A stretch of DNA of 64,000 nucleotides from Hymenobacter lapidiphilus (lineage in GTDB: Bacteria > Bacteroidota > Bacteroidia > Cytophagales > Hymenobacteraceae), in the NCBI RefSeq assembly GCF_003417065.2, contig NZ_QVLT01000001.1, forward strand, positions 1 through 64,000, in the 5' to 3' direction. The first letter of the stretch is position 1, and each line of letters opens with the position of its first letter. This document shows positions 25,790 through 32,902 of the stretch, piece by piece. The notes beneath the pieces are model-generated. The model was not told where the DNA came from. It worked only from the letters and a program-made list of their open reading frames with translations, and ran no database searches. Both the position numbers and the translations under genes were made by a program.

Positions 25790-26485
25790 ATGACAACTAT
25801 TGCCTGCAAAACCACCATCACGACCAAAGAAACGCTGAGCGAGATTCCCGGCACCTGGCAGCTCACCGACTACCGCTCCATCATGAGCGCGGCGGGCTTC
25901 ACCGATGGCGACACCATCTCGGAGGCTGAAACCCGCGAGATGACCCTGATGGCCCTGGCCGACCTCGATCCATCTGAAGCCGCCACTGTGCTGCTCAGCT
26001 ACCGCTTGGGCGACGACCTGAACGACGGCCAGATTGACCAGATTTCGCACGACATGCAAAACGACAAGATTTTCGAGGAGTACCCGGAAATCGGTCTGCA
26101 CCGTCATCTGTTCGATGCCAACCAGCTTTTGCGCCAAGCTTATAACGGCAAGTTTCCCAACGGCGCGGCAGTATTAGTACAGGCCACCATGCAGTTCTCC
26201 GGCCCCGAGGCCCCCGAGCAGCTCACGGCCGGCCTCGTGCTGCGGGCCCTGGCTCCGGCCCTCTCCGACCGCTCACTCATCAAGCGCCTCTACGCCGCCG
26301 ACCTGGAAGCCGACACGCCCTTCGAGGCCGCCGACAACATCCTCTGGGAGCTGACTGCCACGCCTGAAGGCACCCCCGGCACCTTCGCCGTCCGCCTTAT
26401 TTCGTCGGAATACTGGCTGCAGGATCTGGCCGATTCGGGCGAGTTCGAGGGCGAAATCGTGCTGCCTGAAGTAGTAGAGGAGTAG
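25790..26485 (+). CDS. hypothetical protein, 231 residues
   Basis: No family recognised. It is an acidic protein without signal peptide or membrane segment. It starts at ATG 25790 (MTTIACKTTITTKETLSEIPGT); the frame upstream to 25739 is unlikely. It contains SEAETREMTLMALADLDPSEAATVLL and a Glu-rich C-terminus (LADSGEFEGEIVLPEVVEE). It is probably monocistronic, 90 bases after the flavoprotein gene. Third-position GC is as high as in its neighbours, so it is likely real. Confidence 0.7.
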   Translation: MTTIACKTTITTKETLSEIPGTWQLTDYRSIMSAAGFTDGDTISEAETREMTLMALADLDPSEAATVLLSYRLGDDLNDGQIDQISHDMQNDKIFEEYPEIGLHRHLFDANQLLRQAYNGKFPNGAAVLVQATMQFSGPEAPEQLTAGLVLRALAPALSDRSLIKRLYAADLEADTPFEAADNILWELTATPEGTPGTFAVRLISSEYWLQDLADSGEFEGEIVLPEVVEE

Positions 26486-26500
26486 CAGCGTCACCGGCAC

Positions 26501-27268
26501 TCACCAGCCGCCCGCCTTAAGTAGATGTGGCAGGATGATAATGCTTACCGTCAGGCAGGGCACCTCTTCCGCCAGTTGGCTGGCTACAAACACTGGGCTT
26601 ATGGCCGGGCGCTGGTTGAGGCTGGTAGAGCCGGTAGCTGCTACTTGTCCGCGTAGCCAGGGCACGGCTCCTTCGGGGCGGCCGAGTTGGCAGAACACCA
26701 TGGGCTCGAAGCGGGGCAACCGCCGCAGGCCCACGGGCTGGCTGTTGAACGTCAGGGCGTCGTAGCGGACGTCGGTGAGGCGGCCGGCCACGCCCAGCGT
26801 GAAGCCGTTGTCGGTGTAGGAGGCGGCCAGCTCGGCAAACAGCCGGTGGTAGCGGGCTTCGTAGCGGCGGTATTCCCGGTCGGCGTAGCGGTTATCGGGC
26901 CCCAGGTCCCAGTAGGCGTAGCCGCTACGGGCCTGCCCAAAACCAGCCAGCCCGCTCACCAGCCAGCGCCTACCCAGTGGGTAGTAGCCGCCAGCCGCCA
27001 GCTCGTACTGCCGGCTCCGGACGAAAGTGCTGTCGCCCCGATTGGTGCGGATGCCCCCGGCGGCCCGCACCAGCACGTATTTGGCGGGCGAGTAGGTTAC
27101 GCCGGCCTCCCAGCGCCGGTTCAGAAACGAGGTACCGTGGATTTCTACCTGGCCTTTATCCCGGATTTGCGGGGCTGCCGGCAGCATGGGCACGTACAGC
27201 GAACAGCCGGTCAGCAAGCCGCTTATCAAACCAGCCAACGCCTTTTTCAGCCATGATTTCAACTGCAT
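26501..27268 (-). CDS. outer-membrane lipoprotein, beta-barrel-like
   Basis: A 255-residue protein with lipoprotein signal (MQLKSWLKKALAGLISG, lipobox LLTGC) and a short linker YVPMLPAAPQIRDKG. The strand-rich body (VEIHGTSFLNRRWEAGVTYS, LAAGGYYPLGRRWLVSGLAGFG) shares its plan with 23363-24100. The start is at 27268 because the signal begins there. The last stretch (VSIIILPHLLKAGGW) is hydrophobic. It converges on the 231-residue hypothetical gene with 15 bases between stops. Function unknown. Confidence 0.7.
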   Translation of the reverse strand: MQLKSWLKKALAGLISGLLTGCSLYVPMLPAAPQIRDKGQVEIHGTSFLNRRWEAGVTYSPAKYVLVRAAGGIRTNRGDSTFVRSRQYELAAGGYYPLGRRWLVSGLAGFGQARSGYAYWDLGPDNRYADREYRRYEARYHRLFAELAASYTDNGFTLGVAGRLTDVRYDALTFNSQPVGLRRLPRFEPMVFCQLGRPEGAVPWLRGQVAATGSTSLNQRPAISPVFVASQLAEEVPCLTVSIIILPHLLKAGGW

Positions 27269-27373
27269 AAAGTAGTAAGGTTGAGTTGAGTGTTTGGTAA
27301 GCATTGGCGGACCACAGGCGCCTGGGCATAGCTATGGGAGGCCTAGCGGCGGGCCACGGTTGCAAGAAGCACG

Positions 27374-27408
27374 AAAAAGCCCGCCGGAAGTGCCTCCGGC
27401 GGGCTTTT
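27374..27408 (-). terminator. intrinsic terminator of rny
   Basis: Arms AAAAAGCCCGCCGGA (27374-27388) and its complement ending at 27408. On the minus strand the stem is followed by TTTTT, 28 bases after the rny stop codon. Confidence 0.85.
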
Positions 27409-27435
27409 GCATGGAAAACGGTTTTTACAACTGGC

Positions 27436-29133
27436 CTACTTGGCGTAGGCCACGGCGCGCATTTCGCGGATAACCGTGATTTTGATCTGGCCGGGGTACT
27501 GCATCTCCTTCTCGATTTTCTGGGAGATTTCGTAGCTCAGCTCGCTGGCCCGCTCGTCGGTCACGTTCTCGGCGTCCACCATTACGCGCAGCTCGCGGCC
27601 GGCCTGAATGGCGAAGCACTGGTTCACACCTTTGAAGCCGTTGGCAGTTTCTTCGAGCTGCTTGAGGCGCTTGATGTAGCTCTCCATCATCTCGCGGCGG
27701 GCACCCGGGCGCGAGCCCGAAATAGCGTCGCAGGCCTGCACGAGCGGCGAAATCATGGCCGTCATCTCCATCTCGTCGTGGTGGGCACCGATGGCATTGA
27801 CCACGTCGGGGTGCTCCTTGTACTTCTTGGCCATCTCCATGCCCAGAATGGCGTGGGGTAGCTCAGGCTCGTCGGTGCTTACTTTGCCGATGTCGTGCAG
27901 CAGGCCGGCGCGCTTGGCGTGCTTCACGTTGAGGCCCATTTCGGCGGCCATCGTGGCGCAGAGGTTGGCTACTTCGCGCGAGTGCTGAAGCAGGTTCTGG
28001 CCGTAGCTGGAGCGGAAACGCATCCGGCCTACCATTTTAATCAGCTCGGGATGCAGGCCGTGGATGCCAAGGTCGATAATGGTCTTCTCGCCGATTTCTA
28101 CGATTTCCTCGTCGATGTTCTTGCGGGTTTTCGCCACAATCTCCTCGATGCGGGCCGGGTGAATCCGGCCGTCCTTCACCAGCAGGTGCAGGCTCAGGCG
28201 GGCCACCTCGCGGCGCACCGGGTCGAAGCCCGAGATGATGATGGCCTCGGGCGTGTCATCCACAATGATTTCAACGCCCGTAGCAGCCTCCAGGGCCCGG
28301 ATGTTGCGACCCTCGCGGCCGATAATCTTGCCCTTCACATCATCACTTTCAATATTGAAAATGCTGACGCAGTTCTCGATGGCGTGCTCGGCGGCGGTGC
28401 GTTGAATGGTTTCGAGCACGATTTTCTTGGCGTCCTTGGTTGCCGTGAGCTTCGACTGGGCCACTACGTCCTTGATATAGGAGCTGGCCTGAATCTGGGC
28501 TTCGTTCTTGAGGCCTTCCACCAGCTGCTCGCGGGCTTCGGCAGCCGTGAGGCCCGAAATAGCTTCGAGCTGGCTGGTAATGGCGCTGATTTTCTCGGTG
28601 AGCTGCTGGCGAATGTCGCGCAGCTCGGTTTCTACTTCCTGCTCGCGGGCTTCGAGCTTGGCCAACTGGGCATCCAGGGTGGCTTTGCGCTTCTCGTCCT
28701 GGGCTTCGAGCTTTTCGCGCTGTTGCTGGGCGTTGGTTTCGAGGCGCTCCTTGGCCGTATCAAGCTCCTTCTCCTTGCGCTGCACCTGGTCGAGCTGCTT
28801 CTGAGTGGTTTGGGTCAGCTGCTTAATACTCTGCTCCTGCTCTACTACGCTGGCGCGGCGGTCGGTCAGCTCCTGGTCGAGCGACTGCTTCTGACGGCGG
28901 CTTTCCTGCTCAAATTCCTGCTTGAGGTTGCGGAATTTATCCTTTGACTGCTGAATCCGCTCGTCGCGAATGCGGGTGGCTTCGGCCTCGGCATCGGCCA
29001 GCAACTGCTTGGCCTTGGTGCGGGCATCACCCTCGTGGTCCTGCCGGGCCTTGCCGGCCTGCAGGCGTCCCAGCACCAAGCCAACCACAAGGGAAAGCAC
29101 GGCTGCCAGAACGATATAAAGAGTTTGAGACAT
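27436..29133 (-). CDS. rny: ribonuclease Y
   Basis: A 565-residue membrane-anchored endoribonuclease that starts mRNA decay. Order: N-terminal transmembrane helix (residues 4-22), long Gln/Glu/Lys-rich coiled coil, KH domain with [14 protein letters not shown] domain with LLHDIGK and AHHDE. It is longer than the usual 510-520 residues because of the coiled coil. It lies at the end of a pheT, coiled-coil protein, zapA, rny run on the minus strand, an order often seen in Bacteroidota. Confidence 0.95.
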   Translation of the reverse strand: MSQTLYIVLAAVLSLVVGLVLGRLQAGKARQDHEGDARTKAKQLLADAEAEATRIRDERIQQSKDKFRNLKQEFEQESRRQKQSLDQELTDRRASVVEQEQSIKQLTQTTQKQLDQVQRKEKELDTAKERLETNAQQQREKLEAQDEKRKATLDAQLAKLEAREQEVETELRDIRQQLTEKISAITSQLEAISGLTAAEAREQLVEGLKNEAQIQASSYIKDVVAQSKLTATKDAKKIVLETIQRTAAEHAIENCVSIFNIESDDVKGKIIGREGRNIRALEAATGVEIIVDDTPEAIIISGFDPVRREVARLSLHLLVKDGRIHPARIEEIVAKTRKNIDEEIVEIGEKTIIDLGIHGLHPELIKMVGRMRFRSSYGQNLLQHSREVANLCATMAAEMGLNVKHAKRAGLLHDIGKVSTDEPELPHAILGMEMAKKYKEHPDVVNAIGAHHDEMEMTAMISPLVQACDAISGSRPGARREMMESYIKRLKQLEETANGFKGVNQCFAIQAGRELRVMVDAENVTDERASELSYEISQKIEKEMQYPGQIKITVIREMRAVAYAK

Positions 29134-29235
29134 GATTTTAAGGGGATTGAAATTGGAAGTTGAATGCTGGCTTTCAGCTTTCAGTTCTTGGCTTTTGGTC
29201 TGGCAGGAGTCAAAGCTGACTACTACCCACCATAA

Positions 29236-29349
29236 ACCAAAAACTAGCAGCTAAGAACCATTACTCCACAGCCCCCGGTAAAAACGCCAAAGGCCCGTGC
29301 GATGGCTGGGCCGTTTGCCCCGCCCCGCACCGGGCTGTTACTTCGCGCC
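29236..29349 (-). ncRNA. candidate structured RNA between zapA and rny
   Basis: On the minus strand this gap holds a closing stem ACAGCCCGGT (29338-29329) paired with ACCGGGGGCTGT (29279-29268), enclosing about 50 bases with internal GGGCC/GGCCC pairing. A second stem, GAACCGGCC (29384-29376) with GGCCGGTTC (29358-29350), overlaps the zapA stop codon. GC content is high, and the remaining spacer towards rny is AT-richer. 6S RNA is linked to zapA in other bacteria, so 6S RNA is a candidate, but the characteristic central bubble was not demonstrated. It may simply be a processing or terminator structure. Confidence 0.3.
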
Positions 29350-29382
29350 GAACCGGCCCCGCGCCCACGTAGGGCGGCCGGT

Positions 29383-29673
29383 TCAGACCAATACCGTCCC
29401 CGACAGCAGCTCGTCCAAACGCGCCAGGCGCTCGGTCAGGGCCGCATCGGTCCCATCCTTTTCCGTCGTGACCTTCAGGCGGTCGGCCATGGTTGATAAG
29501 GCAATCATGGCCAGCAGGTCCTGTTTGTCCTGAATGCCGTACTGTTCCCGGAATTCCTTCAACCGCTCGCCTAGCAGCCGGCCCGCAAGGCGCAGGCGCT
29601 CCTCATCCTGGGGGCTTACCTTCATGGGGTAGTCCCGGTCAGCAATTCGGATTTTAATGGAAAGATCGGACAT
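29383..29673 (-). CDS. zapA: cell division protein ZapA
   Basis: A 96-residue protein with the ZapA N-terminal fold (MSDLSIKIRIADRDYPMKVSPQDEE) followed by a helix and C-terminal coiled coil. ZapA binds FtsZ and bundles filaments at the Z-ring. Length is normal. The gene upstream encodes a coiled-coil partner candidate, 50 bases away. Confidence 0.9.
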   Translation of the reverse strand: MSDLSIKIRIADRDYPMKVSPQDEERLRLAGRLLGERLKEFREQYGIQDKQDLLAMIALSTMADRLKVTTEKDGTDAALTERLARLDELLSGTVLV

Positions 29674-29723
29674 CAGCAGGTTGCTGGCAGTGGTAGGTTA
29701 CGTTTGGGTTGGTTCGGTATGGT

Positions 29724-30023
29724 TTACTCCCTCAAATAGGCAAGACACTTATCTATTTCGCGGATGTATTCGTTCAGGCGAAGTTTCAGCTCGTTGACAT
29801 TGGCCGGTTCCCCGGTAGCTATGGTATTGACAAGTTTAGTGATATTCTCCTGATTCTGGAAATCCTTGATGGCCCGTTCCCGGTCGCGCACGTCGGCCTG
29901 GAGTTGTTGCACCGTCGTTTGGGCATCGGCCAGCTCCTCGCGCAACTGCTGATAGGCAGCCACTAAAGTGGTTACCTGCCGCTCCAGGCGGTCGAGTTGG
30001 GCAAGCTGCTGGGTTGAAGCCAT
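29724..30023 (-). CDS. coiled-coil protein upstream of zapA
   Basis: A 99-residue protein that is almost all heptad-repeat helix (LDRLERQVTTLVAAYQQLREEL...), with a C-terminal segment NELKLRLNEYIREIDKCLAYLRE. It occupies the place between pheT and zapA where Bacteroidota encode a small coiled-coil protein. By position and shape it may be a ZapB-like partner of ZapA; this is inference only. Confidence 0.8.
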   Translation of the reverse strand: MASTQQLAQLDRLERQVTTLVAAYQQLREELADAQTTVQQLQADVRDRERAIKDFQNQENITKLVNTIATGEPANVNELKLRLNEYIREIDKCLAYLRE

Positions 30024-30074
30024 TTTTTAGTTTTTGGTAGACGAGTCTTGGTTCTTCAGTTAATCAGCTAGAAA

Positions 30075-30126
30075 AACCTGTGTTATGCTGAGCGAAGCGC
30101 AGTGGAGTCGAAGCACAACACAGGTT
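30075..30126. repeat. palindromic repeat with ATGCTGAGCGAAGC core
   Basis: Outer arms AACCTGTGTT (30075-30084) and AACACAGGTT (30117-30126) enclose TATGCTGAGCGAAGCGCAGTGGAGTCGAAGC. It sits between pheT and the coiled-coil gene, so it would lie inside that transcript. Confidence 0.7.
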
Positions 30127-30167
30127 CTATTGGTCAAATAACCAAAAACCATCCACCAAAAACCAAT

Positions 30168-32603
30168 CTACCGCCGAATAACGGCGCCGGCCTGCTGCTC
30201 GAACTGCTGAATGAGGCGGTTCATCACTTGGTCGATGGCCTGGTCGGTGAGCGTCTGGGTGGAATCCTGGAGCAGGAAGCTGACGGAGTACGACTTCTTG
30301 CCTTCGCCCAAGTTGTCGCCCTCATACACATCGAACACGTTGACGTGGCGCAGCAGCTTCTTTTCGGCGCGGCGGGCAATCTGCCGGAGCTGGTCGAAGG
30401 TTACGGTGCGGTCAACTACCAGGCTTAGGTCGCGGCGCACTTCCGGGAACTTGGGCAGCTCCTGGGCCACAAGGCGGCTCTTGTATTTGCGCATCAGGCC
30501 GTCCCAGTCCAGCTCGGCGTACCATACCGGCTGGCTCACATCGAGGCGCTTGAGCACGGCCGGCGCCACGGCGCCGAGCCGGGCGACGGGCTGGTTCTGG
30601 GCCAGCAGCGTGAGGCCACCCGCCAGATAAGGGTGCTCGACGGGCCGCGAGGCGGGCTCGGGGAAGCCCAGCGCGGCCAGCACCTGCTGCACGGCTCCGG
30701 CCAGCTGATGGAACGAGCTTTTGGCCGACTTCTGCTGCCAGGTTTCGGCGCCGGTGTTACCGGTGAGGTAGATAACGAGCTGGTTTTGCTCCTCGTGGCC
30801 GCCGTTAGGCAGCTGGCGGTAGGTTTTGCCGAACTCGTAAAGCTTCAGCTCGCGCTGGCGGCGATTTACGTTGTGGCGCACCACTTCCAGGCCGCTGGGC
30901 AGCAGGCTGGGCCGCATTACGTTTAGTTCGGCGCTGTTGAAGTTGAGCAGGCGCACCAGCTCCGGGTCGGGCGCGTCGTCGGTTTCGAAGTAGCGCGAGT
31001 TGGTGATGGAGTTGGTGATGATTTCCGAAAACCCCTGCCCGCTCAGCAGCCGGGCCACATTCTGGCGGATGACTTCGGGGTCGGGGTTCGGGAACCGGGC
31101 CAGAAACGAGGCTGAGTTATGGGGCCGCAGCGTCACGTGGTTGTAGCCATAGATGCGCAGAATCTCCTCAATCACATCGGCCTCGCGCGTCACGTCCACC
31201 TTGTGCGGCGGCACCGACAAAATCCACTCCTCGTGGCCGGCTTCGTCGGTCAGTTCTTCCGTGATGAGGATATCGAGGTCGGTGAGAATCTGGCGGATGC
31301 GAGCGGGGGCAATGAACTGGCCGACGAGCTTTTCGACCCGGGGCAGGCGCAGGCGCACCAGCGTGGAGGTGATGGGCTCGGGGTACTCATCGACAACGGG
31401 CGCTGCCACGGTGGCGCCGGCTACTTCCTGCAGCAGCAGCGCGGCCCGCTTCAGGGCCAGCAGCACCATGTTGGGGTCGGTGCCCCGCTCGAAGCGGAAA
31501 GAAGCGTCAGTTTTGAACTGGTGGGTCTGGGCAGTTTTGCGCACCACGGCCGGCGCGAAGTAAGCGCTTTCCAGGAACACGCGGGTCGTCGATTCACTCA
31601 CGCCCGACGTCTGCCCGCCGAACACACCGGCCAGGGCCAGCGGCTGGCCGTTGGCATCGGCAATAACCAGGTCGTCGGCCTTCAGCGTGCGCGCTACGCC
31701 ATCGAGCGTCATGAACTTCTCACCCGCTTCGGCCCGCTTCACGCGGATGTGGTTGCCGGCCAGCTGGTCGGCATCAAAGGCATGCAGGGGCTGGCCCAGC
31801 TCGTGGAGCACGAAGTTGGTGACGTCGACCACGTTGTTGATCGGGGCCAGGCCAATGCTGCGCAGGCGACGCTGCAACCACTCCGGCGACGGCGCTACGC
31901 GCACATTCTCCAGCAGCAGGCCGGCGTAGCGCGGGGCCGCCGCCGCGTCTTCCAGCGTAACTTTTACGTTTTCGGCCGCCTCGGCGGGTGCATGGAAGCC
32001 GCTTACATCGGGCAGCTGGCAGGGCTGGCGCAGCAGCGCGCGCAGCTCGCGGGCCACGCCGTAGTGCGAGGCCGCGTCGGCCCGGTTCGGCGTCAGGCCA
32101 ATTTCAAACACCGAATCGGAGCCCAAGCCGAAGTAGTCGGCGGCTGGCGTGCCGTTGGGCAGGTCGGTATCGAGCACCATAATGCCGTCGTGCGACTGGC
32201 CCAGGCCGATTTCGTCCTCGGCGCAAATCATGCCTTCGGAGGCCGCACCCCGGATTTTTGACTTCTTGATTTTGAACGGTTCGCCACTGCTGGGGTACAG
32301 CATGGCGCCTTCGAGGGCTACTACCACCCGCTGGCCGGCGGCTACGTTGGGGGCGCCGCACACAATCTGGCGCGGGGTGGTGTCGCCCACGTCCACGGTG
32401 GTCAGGCTGAGCTTGTCGGCGTCGGGGTGTTTTTCGCGGGTGAGCACAGTGCCTAACACCAAGCCGCGCAGGCCGCCGGGCACGCTTTCCAGTTCCTCAA
32501 TGCCCTCTACTTCCAGGCCCGAGCCAGTAAGCAGCGCCCCGATTTCGGCGGCGGGTTTATCAGTCGGAATAAGTGTGCGGAGCCAGTCGTAGGATATCTT
32601 CAT
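30168..32603 (-). CDS. pheT: phenylalanine-tRNA ligase, beta subunit
   Basis: An 811-residue beta subunit of PheRS. Order: tRNA-binding domain (residues about 39-150, LVLGTVLTREKHPDADKLSL), B3/B4 editing domain, B5 domain and catalytic-like core, then the C-terminal ferredoxin-like anticodon-binding domain ending FEQQAGAVIRR. It attaches Phe to tRNA together with PheS, which is not in the window. Length is normal. The leader between its promoter box and the ATG is a long inverted repeat. Confidence 0.96.
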   Translation of the reverse strand: MKISYDWLRTLIPTDKPAAEIGALLTGSGLEVEGIEELESVPGGLRGLVLGTVLTREKHPDADKLSLTTVDVGDTTPRQIVCGAPNVAAGQRVVVALEGAMLYPSSGEPFKIKKSKIRGAASEGMICAEDEIGLGQSHDGIMVLDTDLPNGTPAADYFGLGSDSVFEIGLTPNRADAASHYGVARELRALLRQPCQLPDVSGFHAPAEAAENVKVTLEDAAAAPRYAGLLLENVRVAPSPEWLQRRLRSIGLAPINNVVDVTNFVLHELGQPLHAFDADQLAGNHIRVKRAEAGEKFMTLDGVARTLKADDLVIADANGQPLALAGVFGGQTSGVSESTTRVFLESAYFAPAVVRKTAQTHQFKTDASFRFERGTDPNMVLLALKRAALLLQEVAGATVAAPVVDEYPEPITSTLVRLRLPRVEKLVGQFIAPARIRQILTDLDILITEELTDEAGHEEWILSVPPHKVDVTREADVIEEILRIYGYNHVTLRPHNSASFLARFPNPDPEVIRQNVARLLSGQGFSEIITNSITNSRYFETDDAPDPELVRLLNFNSAELNVMRPSLLPSGLEVVRHNVNRRQRELKLYEFGKTYRQLPNGGHEEQNQLVIYLTGNTGAETWQQKSAKSSFHQLAGAVQQVLAALGFPEPASRPVEHPYLAGGLTLLAQNQPVARLGAVAPAVLKRLDVSQPVWYAELDWDGLMRKYKSRLVAQELPKFPEVRRDLSLVVDRTVTFDQLRQIARRAEKKLLRHVNVFDVYEGDNLGEGKKSYSVSFLLQDSTQTLTDQAIDQVMNRLIQQFEQQAGAVIRR

Positions 32604-32707
32604 TTCAGTTGCCAGTGGTCAGTTGCCAGTTGCCAGGGTGCGGTGGTGCGTTGCCAGGTTGATCAAAGAACAAACTGGTAACTGGCGACTGACCACTGGC
32701 AACTGAA
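32604..32707. repeat. 33-base-arm inverted repeat in the pheT leader
   Basis: Arms 32604-32636 and 32675-32707 are complements at 31 of 33 positions, built on TTCAGTTGCCAGTGGTCAGT. The left arm touches the pheT start codon (32601-32603), and the pheT -7 box is at 32714-32721, so the transcript leader would be nearly all hairpin. Confidence 0.85.
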
Positions 32708-32713
32708 TTCGGG

Positions 32714-32721
32714 CAAAGGTA
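32714..32721 (-). promoter_or_regulatory. Bacteroidota -7 box TACCTTTG (minus strand) for pheT
   Basis: Perfect TAnnTTTG match about 110 bases upstream of the pheT ATG, immediately outside the inverted repeat. Transcription would begin near the outer end of the repeat. Confidence 0.6.
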
Positions 32722-32902
32722 CAGATTCGGGCGGGCGGTATAAAGCAGCGCGCTGGCCGGCACCTGCAGCCGCCTCCCGGACGCTACTAAACCTCGCCGG
32801 ATCCGGCCGTTTCAAATGTGGGAATTATGTTGAATAAACGACATCATTCCCGTAACTTTCCGGACTCCTTTTTACTATCTATCAATCATTTTTGCGCATT
32901 TG

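Noticed and set aside
27895..28947. A 350-codon plus-strand frame opposite rny
   Set aside because: Leucine-rich shadow of the coiled-coil region of rny; no start context or family.
30102..30428. Frames within the palindromic repeats as small genes
   Set aside because: They exist only because the repeats are GC-rich and lack stops; no start or codon signal supports them.
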